Of a stretch of 10,141 bases of DNA, positions 1 through 6,323 are shown one piece after another; position 1 is the stretch's first letter, and each line of letters opens with the position of its first letter. Source of the DNA: Actinomycetota bacterium (GTDB taxonomy: Bacteria > Actinomycetota > Actinomycetes > Nanopelagicales > Nanopelagicaceae); assembly GCA_027731885.1 (NCBI GenBank), contig JAQCAO010000045.1, positions 1 through 10,141 on the forward strand, written 5' to 3'. The notes beneath the pieces are model-generated. The model was not told the DNA's origin and did not search any database. It saw nothing but the letters and a program-made list of their open reading frames with translations. The position numbers were made by a program, and so were the translations under genes.

Positions 1-456
1 GCAAATACCAATGAAGTAGAACGGCTAAGAGAGTTAGCTACTTGGCTAGGTATTGATGATGTAATTTCATTCGCGCCGCCTGTGGGCCGCGCCGAGTTGC
101 CAAATTGGTATCGCGCTGCAGATTTAGTTTGCGTGCCAAGTTATTCGGAAAGTTTCGGGTTAGTCGCACTCGAAGCACAAGCCTGCGGCACACCTGTTGT
201 CGCAACTGCAGTTGGCGGTCTTCGTACCGCAGTAGCAGATGGTATTTCTGGTGTACTTGTTGACGGACACGATCCCCGCGCTTGGTCATCAGTCTTAGCC
301 CGCTTATTGCAAGAGCCACAACGCCGAATCCTGCTTTCAATGGGGGCTATTGAACACGCTTCACACTTCGGTTGGGATGCCACCGCCCGCGGAACCCTAG
401 ATATTTATGATCAAGTACTGACTCAATCTGCCCGCGCCAATAAATCGATCGGGTAA
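1..456 (+). CDS. mshA: D-inositol-3-phosphate glycosyltransferase MshA, C-terminal part (5' truncated by window edge)
   Basis: The frame is open from base 1 to a TAA at 454-456, giving 151 residues with no start inside the window. The gene is therefore cut by the window edge, not broken. It is the nucleotide-sugar-binding half of a GT4-family (GT-B fold) glycosyltransferase. The run SESFGLVALEAQACGTPVV contains the E-x7-E signature that binds the sugar donor, followed by VGGL and a GVLVDGHDPRAW stretch very like actinobacterial MshA. MshA transfers GlcNAc from UDP-GlcNAc to 1L-myo-inositol 1-phosphate, the first committed step of mycothiol synthesis, in the cytoplasm. The downstream YbjN gene and gpmA are the usual actinobacterial neighbours of mshA, which supports this over another GT4 enzyme. 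The acceptor-binding N-terminal half cannot be inspected, so the specificity rests on C-terminal similarity and gene order. Confidence 0.87.
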   Translation, partial: ANTNEVERLRELATWLGIDDVISFAPPVGRAELPNWYRAADLVCVPSYSESFGLVALEAQACGTPVVATAVGGLRTAVADGISGVLVDGHDPRAWSSVLARLLQEPQRRILLSMGAIEHASHFGWDATARGTLDIYDQVLTQSARANKSIG

Positions 457-459
457 GAA

Positions 460-942
460 GTGGCGGCTATCGACCCTCGGATCGTAATCGAGGAATTCTT
501 AGATTCGCATGATCTTGATTATGAAGGCAAAGATGGCAACACCTTTTTAATCACCTTACCTGGCGAGAAAAAGTTACAGACACATTGTGCGCTAATTGTT
601 GGTGATCACTCATTGAGTATCAACGCATTTGTTATTCGTAAACCTGATGAGAACGAGGCAGCGGTGCATGCTTGGTGTATGGCGAAAAATGCTGGGATGT
701 ATGGAATCGCATTTGCCATTAATTCACTCGGCGATATCTTCTTAGTCGGGCGATTGCCACTTGCTGCAGTAAATGATCGCGAAATCGATCGTTTGGTTGG
801 TGCGGTATTGCAATATTCAGATTCATCATTTAATCCTTTGCTAGAGCTAGGTTTTGCGAACTCGATCCGACGCGAATGGGCGTGGCGCGTAAGTCGTGGA
901 GAATCTTTAGCAAATCTTGATGCCTTTAAGCATTTAATTTAA
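460..942 (+). CDS. YbjN-domain protein of unknown function
   Basis: A 160-residue soluble protein starting at a GTG 3 nt after the mshA stop, so it is almost certainly co-transcribed and perhaps translationally coupled. I see no strong Shine-Dalgarno, only a purine run (GGGTAAGAA) overlapping the mshA stop. The fold pattern (a short helix with [12 protein letters not shown], then beta strands FLITLPG and [14 protein letters not shown], then helices with [25 protein letters not shown]) matches YbjN-family proteins, whose structure resembles type III secretion chaperones. The family is often labelled 'sensory transduction regulator' without biochemical proof. It has no signal peptide or membrane segment. 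A YbjN gene between mshA and gpm is the standard actinobacterial arrangement (Rv0487-like). Family assignment is fairly secure; molecular function is unknown. Confidence 0.8.
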   Translation: MAAIDPRIVIEEFLDSHDLDYEGKDGNTFLITLPGEKKLQTHCALIVGDHSLSINAFVIRKPDENEAAVHAWCMAKNAGMYGIAFAINSLGDIFLVGRLPLAAVNDREIDRLVGAVLQYSDSSFNPLLELGFANSIRREWAWRVSRGESLANLDAFKHLI

Positions 943-973
943 ATATCTGTCTAGCGCATGGCAAGATAGGGCT

Positions 974-1723
974 ATGTCCAACTTTGAATTGATCTTATTG
1001 CGCCACGGCGAATCCGAATGGAACGCAAAAAATCTCTTCACCGGTTGGGTAGATGTTCGCCTTTCAACTGCTGGAGAAGCAGAAGCCGCACGCGGTGGTA
1101 AATTATTGGCAGAGCGCAACTTATTGCCCGATGTTGTTCATACATCTTTACTGCGCCGCGCGATTCACACCTCACAACTCGCACTCGATTCTTGCGATCG
1201 CCACTGGATCCCGGTGCGTCGCTCTTGGCGCTTAAATGAACGCCATTACGGGGCGCTGCAAGGTAAAGATAAGAAAGAGACGCTGGCTCAATACGGCGAA
1301 GAACAATTTAAATTATGGCGCCGTTCTTATGATGTGCCGCCACCACCGATTGAAGCTAACGATCCCTATAGCCAAGCAAACGATCCGCGTTACGCAGATT
1401 TAGGTGGAGATCTACCAGCTACAGAGTGTTTAAAAGATGTAGTAAACCGAATGATCCCTTACTGGCAAGAGTCAATTATTCCGGACCTCAAGGTTGGTAA
1501 GCGGGTTCTGGTTACGGCGCACGGAAATTCACTACGCGCACTTGTGATGCATCTTGATGGAATTTCAGAGTCAGATATCGCCGAGCTAAATATTCCTACA
1601 GGAATTCCGCTGCTCTATAACTTGTACGCTAACTTTAAACCGATTAAAAAAGGTGGCGAGTATTTAGATCCAGAAGCCGCTAAAGCTGCTATTCAGGCTG
1701 TTGCGAATCAGGGGAAGCGTTAA
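974..1723 (+). CDS. gpmA: 2,3-bisphosphoglycerate-dependent phosphoglycerate mutase
   Basis: A 249-residue cytoplasmic enzyme interconverting 3- and 2-phosphoglycerate in glycolysis and gluconeogenesis. The histidine-phosphatase signature LLRHGES places the phosphorylated His at residue 11 with Arg10. RLNERHYG puts the catalytic Glu at 89, and the second His is at 183 in [12 protein letters not shown]. The length is typical for bacterial dPGM, and the internal [19 protein letters not shown] is characteristic of the mutase rather than of a general phosphatase. The ATG at 974 lies only 31 nt after the YbjN stop. There is no usable Shine-Dalgarno at normal spacing: AGGG lies 3 nt from the ATG. 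A -10-like CAAGAT at 962-967 would make a nearly leaderless mRNA. The 3' end overlaps the convergent lipoprotein gene by 35 bp. The phosphate two-component genes that follow gpm in many relatives are not here. Confidence 0.96.
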   Translation: MSNFELILLRHGESEWNAKNLFTGWVDVRLSTAGEAEAARGGKLLAERNLLPDVVHTSLLRRAIHTSQLALDSCDRHWIPVRRSWRLNERHYGALQGKDKKETLAQYGEEQFKLWRRSYDVPPPPIEANDPYSQANDPRYADLGGDLPATECLKDVVNRMIPYWQESIIPDLKVGKRVLVTAHGNSLRALVMHLDGISESDIAELNIPTGIPLLYNLYANFKPIKKGGEYLDPEAAKAAIQAVANQGKR

Positions 1724-2210
1724 CCTCAACTGGGTTGGAAACGACATCTTTATAGTCATCACGCTTGTCACGAATAATCACTTCTGCCGTAATTAAACCA
1801 GCGCGTGCAAAACCAAGGCTGATTTTTATATTGCGACCAGCAGCCGGCTTAACACCATAAAAAACCGCTTTCGCATTAGCGGTCTCGCCTTCAAAGCGCA
1901 GTGGCGCATTCTGCTTGAGAATTGTTTCTCCCGTGATGACTGCTTCGCTGCCACCAACGGCTATTCCGAGCAATTGATCTGGCTCCGCACCTTGATTGAC
2001 GATTGTTCCGACAACTACCGCATCACCAGTTTCAGTTGCTACTAACAACAAATTAACAATCTTTATTGCGCTGCCGTTTTGAGTAACTTTGAGGTCAACG
2101 CCATCGGTTACTTGTGTAATTGTTCTTGTTGCTGCGTTTTGACCTGCTCCGCAAGCAGTTAGCGAGGTGGCGATTAATAAAGCAGAGAATATGGTGATGG
2201 TGCGACGCAT
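1689..2210 (-). CDS. lpqE: LpqE-like secreted lipoprotein
   Basis: A 173-residue protein with a clear lipoprotein signal: MRRT, a hydrophobic stretch, then the lipobox LTAC with the lipidated Cys at residue 20, followed by GAGQ. After export and lipidation it should be anchored on the outer face of the cytoplasmic membrane. The mature part is beta-rich ([40 protein letters not shown]), which recalls Mycobacterium LpqE, including the CGAGQ start of the mature protein. LpqE (Rv3584) is likewise divergent from carD, so position supports the assignment. The beta pattern also resembles PCu(A)C-type copper chaperones, but this protein has no histidine and no methionine except the initiator, so it lacks His/Met copper ligands. 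It stands alone on the - strand, and its 3' end overlaps gpmA. The LpqE label is from remembered sequence and synteny; its function is not established. Confidence 0.75.
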   Translation of the reverse strand: MRRTITIFSALLIATSLTACGAGQNAATRTITQVTDGVDLKVTQNGSAIKIVNLLLVATETGDAVVVGTIVNQGAEPDQLLGIAVGGSEAVITGETILKQNAPLRFEGETANAKAVFYGVKPAAGRNIKISLGFARAGLITAEVIIRDKRDDYKDVVSNPVEVNASPDSQQPE

Positions 2211-2217
2211 GTGGCAT

Positions 2218-2226
2218 ATTCTCTCA
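2218..2226 (-). promoter_or_regulatory. Candidate extended -10 promoter for the lpqE-like gene
   Basis: On the - strand the bases read TGA-GAGAAT, a TGN-extended -10 with 4 of 6 matches to TATAAT. Seven bases separate it from the ATG at 2210, so transcription could start at or next to the start codon and give a leaderless mRNA. I see no good -35. This is a pattern call only. Confidence 0.28.
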
Positions 2227-2252
2227 CGCCTTTTAGCTCGCTTTATCCCTTA

Positions 2253-2258
2253 TATAAT
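2253..2258 (+). promoter_or_regulatory. Perfect TATAAT in the lpqE-carD divergent region
   Basis: TATAAT matches the -10 consensus exactly and lies within TTATATAA (2250-2257), a palindrome that also offers a TATATAA on the other strand. It could serve carD (start about 58 bp downstream) or, as its mirror, lpqE. No recognisable -35 lies 16-18 bp upstream, so it may simply be AT-rich melting DNA. Confidence 0.3.
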
Positions 2259-2263
2259 GGGGT

Positions 2264-2278
2264 TTTCTCGTTGAGAAA
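2264..2278. repeat. Operator-like inverted repeat upstream of carD
   Basis: TTTCTC-gtt-GAGAAA is a perfect 6-bp inverted repeat with a 3-base centre. It lies between the TATAAT at 2253 and the extended -10 at 2283-2291, covering roughly -34 to -20 of the latter promoter. It could be a regulator site, or a small hairpin in a longer transcript. With no T-run after it and its position 5' of carD, it is not a convincing terminator. Confidence 0.4.
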
Positions 2279-2282
2279 TCGC

Positions 2283-2291
2283 TGGTAGAAT
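2283..2291 (+). promoter_or_regulatory. Candidate extended -10 promoter for carD
   Basis: TGG-TAGAAT is a TGN-extended -10 with 5 of 6 matches to TATAAT and fits the actinobacterial TAnnnT pattern. A start about 7 nt downstream, near 2298, would give a leader of roughly 18 nt containing the carD ribosome-binding site. The -35 position is occupied by one arm of the inverted repeat at 2264-2278, not by a TTGACA-like box. Confidence 0.42.
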
Positions 2292-2304
2292 TGGCTGTCT
2301 AGCG

Positions 2305-2309
2305 AAGGG
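2305..2309 (+). promoter_or_regulatory. Ribosome-binding site of carD
   Basis: AAGGG lies 6 nt before the ATG at 2316. It is the clearest Shine-Dalgarno in the window and supports this start. Most neighbouring genes lack one, which fits strong expression of carD. Confidence 0.5.
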
Positions 2310-2315
2310 CAACAC

Positions 2316-2798
2316 ATGACATTTAAGGTCGGCGAAACCGTTGTTTATCCTCATCACGGAGCAGCTCTAATTGAAGCCATTGAAACTCGCATCATCAAGG
2401 GCGAAGAGCGTACCTACCTAGTCTTGAAAGTTGCACAGGGAGATCTCACAGTCCGCGTTCCTGCAGATAATGTAGATCTCGTCGGAGTCCGCGATGTCGT
2501 CGATAGCGCCGGGCTAGATCGTGTATTTAACGTACTTCGCCAGCCATATACCGAAGAGCCAACAAACTGGTCTCGTCGCTACAAAGCCAATCTTGAAAAA
2601 CTCGCCTCCGGAGATGTAATTAAGGTCGCCGAAGTTGTGCGCGATCTCTACCGTCGCGATCTAGATCGCGGCCTCTCTGCTGGTGAAAAGCGCATGCTCG
2701 CCAAGGCGAAGCAGATCCTTATCTCTGAGCTAGCTCTCGCTGAGCGCACAGATGAAGAAAAGGCTGCAACCCTCCTTGACGAGGTTCTCGCTTCTTAA
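2316..2798 (+). CDS. carD: CarD-type RNA polymerase-binding transcription regulator
   Basis: A 160-residue protein of the CarD_CdnL family, close to the length of mycobacterial CarD. The N-terminal RNA polymerase-interacting domain (about 1-55) begins [13 protein letters not shown] and contains Arg25 and Arg47, the positions that contact the RNAP beta subunit in Mycobacterium. The C-terminal helical domain carries [17 protein letters not shown] with Trp85 and Lys90, which hold open the upstream edge of the transcription bubble. The protein should stabilise open complexes at housekeeping and rRNA promoters. The adjoining lpqE (divergent) and ispD/ispF-cysS-rlmB (downstream) match the mycobacterial neighbourhood. 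Codon choice looks richer in C-ending codons (CTC, GTC, CGC) than in the surrounding genes, in line with high expression. The start is supported by AAGGG at 2305. There is no sign of truncation. Confidence 0.95.
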   Translation: MTFKVGETVVYPHHGAALIEAIETRIIKGEERTYLVLKVAQGDLTVRVPADNVDLVGVRDVVDSAGLDRVFNVLRQPYTEEPTNWSRRYKANLEKLASGDVIKVAEVVRDLYRRDLDRGLSAGEKRMLAKAKQILISELALAERTDEEKAATLLDEVLAS

Positions 2799-2814
2799 TT
2801 AGCGCTCTTATCTA

Positions 2815-3936
2815 ATGATCGCTGCAATCATCGCTGCTGCAGGCAGTGGCGAAAGGTTCGGCGCAGACATCCCAAAAGCACTTATCCAATTAGGTGATCG
2901 CACCCTTATCGAACATGCCGTCTCTGCGATCTCATCAGTAGCCGATCAAATTATCGTTACCGCACCTGCTGGATATGAAAAGCAAATTCAATCGCTTGTC
3001 GGCGATCAGATCACCGTTGTGACAGGTGGCGCGACTCGTTCGGAAAGCGTTCGCATCGGTTTAGCAAAAGTCTCAAGCGAGAGTGAATTCGTCTTAATTC
3101 ATGATGCCGCTCGCGCACTCGCTTCACCAGCGTTGGCGCAAAGCGTCGTAGCAGCGCTCAAATCTGGTGGCGTTGCAGTTATTCCAGGGTTGGCCCAAAC
3201 AGACACTGTAAAGATTGTTGGCGCCAACGGAATTGTTACTTCAACTCCTGATCGCGCTTCGATGCGCAAGATCCAAACGCCACAGGGTTTTTCTTATGCA
3301 GTAATCAAAGAAGCGCATTCATCTTCTGGTGAAGCAACCGATGATGCCGCTTTGGTGGAATCACTCGGTAAACCGGTTCACGTTATCGCAGGTGAAGATC
3401 GCGCTTTGAAAATTACCACCGCTTCAGATCTAGCGACAGCGCTGCAATTTTTAGGCCAATCAGAAACTTTTAAAACTGGGGTTGGTGTTGATGCACATCG
3501 CTTTGAATCTGGACGACCACTTTGGTTAGCTGGTTTATTGTGGCCAGATCAAGATGGAGTAGAAGGACATTCAGATGGCGATGTGGCATCTCATGCAATT
3601 TGCGATGCGCTATTTGCAGCAAGCGGATTAGGCGATTTGGGTTCAAACTTCGGAACCAATAAACCTGAATACGCGGGCGCATCTGGAACGAGGTTGTTAA
3701 ATGAAACTTTAGCCTTGGTCGAAAAGGCTGGCTATAAAATTTCTCACGTATCAGTGCAAGTAATAGGCAATCGTCCCAAGATAGGTTCGCGTCGCGCCGA
3801 AGCAATCGCCGTACTTTCTGCAGCGTTAGGTGGAGCAGAAGTTGCAGTATTAGCAACGACTACCGATGGGATGGGCTTAACTGGCGAAGGTAAGGGCATT
3901 GCCGCCATTGCATCAGCGCTGATTTATTCTAAATAA
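2815..3936 (+). CDS. ispDF: Bifunctional IspD-IspF enzyme (MEP pathway)
   Basis: One uninterrupted 373-residue frame encodes two enzymes of the non-mevalonate isoprenoid pathway. Residues about 1-215 are IspD, which makes CDP-methylerythritol from MEP and CTP. They show the CTP-binding G-x-G-x-R-x-G...PK motif (Gly10, Arg14, Lys21), IHDAAR (95-100), TPQGF and TDDAALVE, and an LKIT lysine at 199. Residues about 220-373 are IspF, which forms MEcPP. The zinc ligands Asp226, His228 and His260 keep the exact spacing of the E. coli enzyme, and a TTTDGMG motif lies near the end. There is almost no linker between the domains. The intermediate step enzyme IspE is not in the window. The ATG at 2815 follows the carD stop by 16 nt and has no Shine-Dalgarno. 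The IspF loop reads TGEGKGIA where TGRGEGIA is usual. Separate adjacent ispD and ispF genes are the commoner actinobacterial state. Confidence 0.95.
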   Translation: MIAAIIAAAGSGERFGADIPKALIQLGDRTLIEHAVSAISSVADQIIVTAPAGYEKQIQSLVGDQITVVTGGATRSESVRIGLAKVSSESEFVLIHDAARALASPALAQSVVAALKSGGVAVIPGLAQTDTVKIVGANGIVTSTPDRASMRKIQTPQGFSYAVIKEAHSSSGEATDDAALVESLGKPVHVIAGEDRALKITTASDLATALQFLGQSETFKTGVGVDAHRFESGRPLWLAGLLWPDQDGVEGHSDGDVASHAICDALFAASGLGDLGSNFGTNKPEYAGASGTRLLNETLALVEKAGYKISHVSVQVIGNRPKIGSRRAEAIAVLSAALGGAEVAVLATTTDGMGLTGEGKGIAAIASALIYSK

Positions 3937-3947
3937 GCGTTGCAAGA

Positions 3948-3953
3948 TAGACT
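3948..3953 (+). promoter_or_regulatory. Candidate -10 box giving a leaderless cysS mRNA
   Basis: TAGACT fits the actinobacterial TAnnnT -10 pattern and is followed by 6 nt before the cysS ATG at 3960, so transcription would start on the A of the start codon. No Shine-Dalgarno is present, in agreement. The -35 region has no clear match. Confidence 0.35.
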
Positions 3954-3959
3954 TAGCCA

Positions 3960-5363
3960 ATGAGTTCGCTCTCTCTTTATGACACGCTAACGCGAACCAC
4001 ATCTGCATTTGTGCCGTTAAAAGCTGGCGAAGTCGGAATCTATTTATGTGGTGCCACCGTGCAAGCACCGCCACATATCGGCCACGTTCGTTCAGGCGTG
4101 AACTTCGATATCTTGCGCCGTTGGCTAACCAAGTCAGGCTACAACGTCACCTTTATTCGCAATGTCACCGATATTGATGACAAAATTTTGCACAAAGCGG
4201 TCCACGAAGAATCACCATGGTGGGCTGTGGCGATGAAGTACGAACGCGCTTTCTCTGATGCTTACGCAGCGCTAAATGTGCAGCCACCAACTTACGAACC
4301 ACGCGCCACAGGTCACATCACTCAAATGATCGAATTGATGGCTAGCCTTATTGAACGTGGCGCTGCCTATGCCCCCGGCAACGGAGATGTCTATCTTGAA
4401 GTGCGTAAGTTAAATTCTTATCTAACTCTCTCTCGTCAGAAGTTAGATGATCTGCAACCTGCGGCAGATGCTGATGAAACCTTTAAGAAAGATCCACGTG
4501 ATTTTGCTTTATGGAAAGCGGCCAAGCCCGGAGATCCATCTTGGCCAACGCCCTGGGGTTCAGGCCGTCCCGGCTGGCACTTGGAATGTTCTGCGATGGC
4601 TTATGCCTATCTCGGTGAGTCATTTGATATCCACGGCGGCGGCTTAGATTTAATCTTTCCGCACCATGAAAACGAGATCGCACAATCAGAGGCAGCAGGC
4701 TTTGCATTTTCAAAACGTTGGATGCACAACGCTTGGGTAACCGCATCTGGTGAAAAGATGAGTAAGTCACTTGGTAATTCGCTACAAGTAGCCGAACTAC
4801 TAAAGACAGTTCGCGGTATCGAATTACGCTGGTATCTAGGCAGCGCTCATTACCGTTCTATGCTCGAGTTTTCTCACGAAGCGCTGGCCGAATCAGCAAC
4901 TGCTTTCCGACGCATTGAAGGCTTTTTAACTCGTGCCACTGAAATTTTAGGCACTGCTCCAACTCCAGTTATCTCACAAGGTTTTACCGATGCAATGAAC
5001 GATGATTTAGCGGTGCCAACTGCTTTAGCCGGGATTTCTGAGGCGCTGCGCCTAGGAAATAGCGCAATCACATCTGGCGATAAATCAGTTATTGCAACAT
5101 CAGCAAGTGAGATTCGCGGAGCTCTTGAAGTTCTTGGCTGCGATCCACTTGATCCCGCCTTTACAGTATCTGGAGGCGCGGATTTAACCGATGCGCTAGA
5201 TGGAGTTATTCAGTTAGCGCTGGCACAACGCACTGCCGCGCGAGAACGAAAAGATTTTGCTTCATCAGATCAGATTCGTGATGGACTTACAGCACTCGGT
5301 ATAAATATTGAAGACACAGCACAAGGGCCACGTTGGTCAATCTCACAGATAAGCGAGAAGTAA
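3960..5363 (+). CDS. cysS: Cysteinyl-tRNA synthetase
   Basis: A 467-residue class I aminoacyl-tRNA synthetase that charges tRNA-Cys in the cytoplasm. The HIGH motif is at residues 39-42 in APPHIGHVRSG, and KMSKS at 266-270 in GEKMSKSLGN. The four zinc ligands that select cysteine are present: Cys30, Cys210 (HLECSAM), His235 and Glu239 (PHHENEIAQSE), one or two positions off E. coli numbering. The full length with a C-terminal helical and anticodon-binding region (about 285-467) separates it from the shorter mycothiol ligase MshC, which has a related core. Its place between ispF and rlmB is standard for actinobacterial cysS. The start is 23 nt after ispDF and lacks a Shine-Dalgarno; a TAGACT box suggests leaderless transcription. 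The TAA stop directly abuts the rlmB ATG. Confidence 0.96.
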   Translation: MSSLSLYDTLTRTTSAFVPLKAGEVGIYLCGATVQAPPHIGHVRSGVNFDILRRWLTKSGYNVTFIRNVTDIDDKILHKAVHEESPWWAVAMKYERAFSDAYAALNVQPPTYEPRATGHITQMIELMASLIERGAAYAPGNGDVYLEVRKLNSYLTLSRQKLDDLQPAADADETFKKDPRDFALWKAAKPGDPSWPTPWGSGRPGWHLECSAMAYAYLGESFDIHGGGLDLIFPHHENEIAQSEAAGFAFSKRWMHNAWVTASGEKMSKSLGNSLQVAELLKTVRGIELRWYLGSAHYRSMLEFSHEALAESATAFRRIEGFLTRATEILGTAPTPVISQGFTDAMNDDLAVPTALAGISEALRLGNSAITSGDKSVIATSASEIRGALEVLGCDPLDPAFTVSGGADLTDALDGVIQLALAQRTAARERKDFASSDQIRDGLTALGINIEDTAQGPRWSISQISEK

Positions 5364-6302
5364 ATGGCCGGCAGTGCAAAACCTCGTGGCGCAGCTCGAA
5401 GTAGTTCTAAGAAAGGTCCAACTGGTGGAACCGGTGGAAAGAATAAGCGCCGCTTAGAAGGTAAAGGTCCAACTCCGAAAGCGGAGGATCGTCCGTACCA
5501 CGCAGCGGCAAAACGTAAGAAGGCTGCCGAAAAGAAAGCTCCAGCTAGAACTCGCACAGGACGTAGCGAAAAACCCAAGGGCGAAATTGTTTCAGGACGC
5601 AATGCTGTGCTCGAGGCTTTGCGTGCAAGTGTTCCAGCGACAGAGTTGATTGTTGCGCGCAGCATTGATGTCGACGATCGTGTTGCTGAGTCGCTACAAC
5701 TTGCGCTGCATCATCAACTTCCTATTCGCGAAGTCCATCGCGCAGAAATCGAAGGTATCAGTGCAAATAGCCAAGGAATTATCTTGGCAATTAAGCCATA
5801 TCAATACTCTTCTTTCCAAGAAATTAGCGAACGCGCCAACCATCCAATTTTGATTGTGGCTCTCGATGGCGTAACCGATCCGCGCAACCTTGGCGCAATC
5901 GTGCGCAGCGCCGCTGCCTTTGGCGCCGCTGGCGTTGTTATGACAGAACGTCGCGCAGCTGCAATGACCGCATCGGCCTGGAAATCATCTGCTGGTGCTG
6001 CCGCGCGCCTGCCGGTTGCACAAGTAACAAATATGGCGCGCACCATTGAAGATGCCAAGAAATTAGGCTGTTTTGTAATTGGCTTAGATGGCGAAGCCGA
6101 TGAAACGCTAAGCGGCATGAAAGTTGCCAAAGAGAATGTAATGATCGTGGTTGGATCAGAAGGTAAGGGCTTATCTCGATTAGTCCGCGAAAAGTGCGAC
6201 CTAGTTATTTCAATTCCGATGCGTGCGACCACCGAATCTTTAAATGCCAGCGTGGCAACCTCAATCGCACTCTTCTGGGTTGATGAGCAACGCCGAAAAT
6301 AA
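5364..6302 (+). CDS. rlmB: 23S rRNA (guanosine-2'-O-)-methyltransferase RlmB, SpoU/TrmH family
   Basis: A 312-residue SPOUT methyltransferase that likely 2'-O-methylates a guanosine in 23S rRNA (G2251 in E. coli) using SAM. Residues about 1-72 are a low-complexity, very basic tail rich in Lys, Arg, Ala and Gly, common in actinobacterial RlmB and presumably rRNA-binding. It contains the repeat KGPT twice, from a 12-base direct repeat at 5412-5423 and 5463-5474. The substrate-binding domain spans about 73-150 (GRNAVLEAL). The trefoil-knot catalytic domain shows motif 1 DPRNLGAIVRSAAAFGA (172-188), motif 2 VGSEGKGL (263-270) and motif 3 IPMRATTESLNASVATS (284-300), including the catalytic Arg181 region and Asn294. 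The ATG follows the cysS TAA with zero spacing, with a purine-rich GCGAGAAG just upstream. The target nucleotide is inferred from the family. Confidence 0.92.
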   Translation: MAGSAKPRGAARSSSKKGPTGGTGGKNKRRLEGKGPTPKAEDRPYHAAAKRKKAAEKKAPARTRTGRSEKPKGEIVSGRNAVLEALRASVPATELIVARSIDVDDRVAESLQLALHHQLPIREVHRAEIEGISANSQGIILAIKPYQYSSFQEISERANHPILIVALDGVTDPRNLGAIVRSAAAFGAAGVVMTERRAAAMTASAWKSSAGAAARLPVAQVTNMARTIEDAKKLGCFVIGLDGEADETLSGMKVAKENVMIVVGSEGKGLSRLVREKCDLVISIPMRATTESLNASVATSIALFWVDEQRRK

Positions 6303-6323
6303 ATATTAAGAAAGAGCAAGAAA

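Noticed and set aside
82-84. GTG as a possible start of a short protein within mshA
   Set aside because: The frame is open and family-like from base 1, so the GTG encodes an internal valine of a gene that enters the window from the left.
947-956. CTGTCTAGCG repeated upstream of gpmA (947-956) and carD (2295-2304)
   Set aside because: Dozens of 10-base matches are expected by chance in 10 kb, and the distances to the two starts differ (17 and 11 nt between repeat and ATG). It is not good evidence of a shared site.
1722-1736. Possible terminator at the gpmA/lipoprotein junction
   Set aside because: Only a 4-bp AACC/GGTT stem with no T-run on either strand; too weak to call.
3470-3856. Open - strand frame opposite the IspF domain
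   Set aside because: Low-complexity Leu/Arg-rich translation opposite a confident gene; treated as chance.
3960-5363. MshC (mycothiol ligase) instead of CysRS, prompted by the nearby mshA
   Set aside because: The full 467-residue length with a C-terminal tRNA-binding region, the CGATVQAPPHIGHVRSG motif and the ispF-cysS-rlmB order all favour cysteinyl-tRNA synthetase.
5801-6319. Open frame of 172 codons on the - strand opposite rlmB
   Set aside because: It mirrors a well-conserved gene, its translation has no recognisable domain, and it lacks a plausible start region. It is a shadow frame.
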